Shown here in pieces: positions 63,525 through 64,000 of a DNA stretch of 64,000 bases (positions are counted from its first letter, which is position 1; the number at the start of each line of letters is the position of its first letter). A program made the position numbers and the translations under genes. This stretch comes from Centrapalus pauciflorus (Eukaryota > Streptophyta > Magnoliopsida > Asterales > Asteraceae): the NCBI GenBank assembly GCA_020465985.1, contig JAANYP010002051.1, forward strand, positions 696,001 to 760,000, given 5' to 3'. The notes under the pieces are model-generated. The model saw only the letters and a program-made list of their open reading frames with translations. It was not told the origin of the DNA and did no database searches.

Positions 63525-64000
63525 GATTTCAACTATCTATATCTATATGTAATTCATGATTTCATGTTACGTTTCCCTCTTGCAGCTCCCTTTAGTTTTG
63601 TTTTTCCTAATGTAGCAGCTATTTCAATTAAACCATCTAATTGATTTAAAACATTTTAAATGAAAACTAATACAATTAAATGATTTTTAAAACATGTCGT
63701 CATATGACTGTAATTACTACAGTAAGCTATTAATATTCTACATAAGCTCAAATTGATTATATATTACTTGTACGATATAGTTCTAAGTCGGTACTGGTGT
63801 CTCTTACTTCTTCTCGTTCAGAATTGTAAAATACTTTGGTGAACAAAATCTGATAAGTACTTAGTAATACAACTATAACAATTGATAATGAAATAAAGCA
63901 TCTTTAGTAATTAAAAACAATAATATAACACCAGTAATAATAATATGCTACCAATAATAAAGTTGTGAATTACAAGATACAGTTATGGAGACATTTTACC
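63525..64000. other. 3' flank of the peptide gene, no further gene
   Basis: AT-rich DNA to the window edge; nothing recognised. Confidence 0.4.

Overview
This is AT-rich plant nuclear DNA, most likely from a eudicot. The reasons are a spliced plant (S)-ureidoglycine aminohydrolase gene with GT-AG introns, plant transposon types (CACTA, Mutator-like, hAT, Tourist/Harbinger, Helitron) and tRNA-like SINE heads. Species is not determined. No bacterial operons, rRNA, CRISPR or viral genes were seen. Most open frames in the window are artefacts of (TA)n or other tandem repeats.

Layout. 1-9.6 kb: AT-rich DNA, a CACTA-like end split by a hAT-type MITE, then a 6.46 kb Mutator-like element (3124-9583, 9-bp target duplication). 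That element carries a higher-order array built on the palindrome TCTACGTAGA and a TA-bounded insertion. 10-14 kb: a chain of short inverted-repeat elements separated by (CA/TA)n microsatellites. 13.9-22.5 kb: one of these elements is split by a 7.5 kb CACTA element (14302-21798, TSD CTT) that carries a damaged first exon of an ABCG transporter. 23.1-25.4 kb: a 5'-truncated CACTA end with a coiled-coil last exon, bracketed by a 182-bp perfect direct repeat. 28-29 kb: a second chain of TA-bounded elements. 30.8-39.7 kb: hAT, Tourist and Helitron insertions, several nested. 40.8-44.2 kb: the one clear housekeeping gene, UGLYAH, on the minus strand in 12 exons. 44.7-49.4 kb: a TIR-element shell split by a candidate 2.67 kb solo LTR. 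51.2-63.5 kb: a local family of small secreted cysteine-rich peptide genes. It has one intact two-exon gene (53486-53941), a tandem duplicate that is a pseudogene (about 56.96-57.18 kb), and a diverged third gene (59423-63511) whose single 3.86 kb intron is filled with TA-bounded elements.

Main result of the hunt. At least six families of short elements (about 0.25-1.8 kb) begin and end at (TA)n tracts and share a terminal GGTTC motif, often followed by a TACC or CACC box. They look like microsatellite-targeting elements comparable in lifestyle to rice Micron. Their insertion order relative to CACTA, the peptide-gene intron and each other can be read directly. Other useful signals are the transposon-carried ABCG exon with a changed Walker A lysine, the 182-bp repeat, and two insertions dated by an empty paralogous site in the tandem duplication.

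Functionally, only UGLYAH (purine/ureide nitrogen recycling in the ER) and the cysteine-rich peptide genes (secreted, probably signalling) look like host genes. They are not obviously related to each other.
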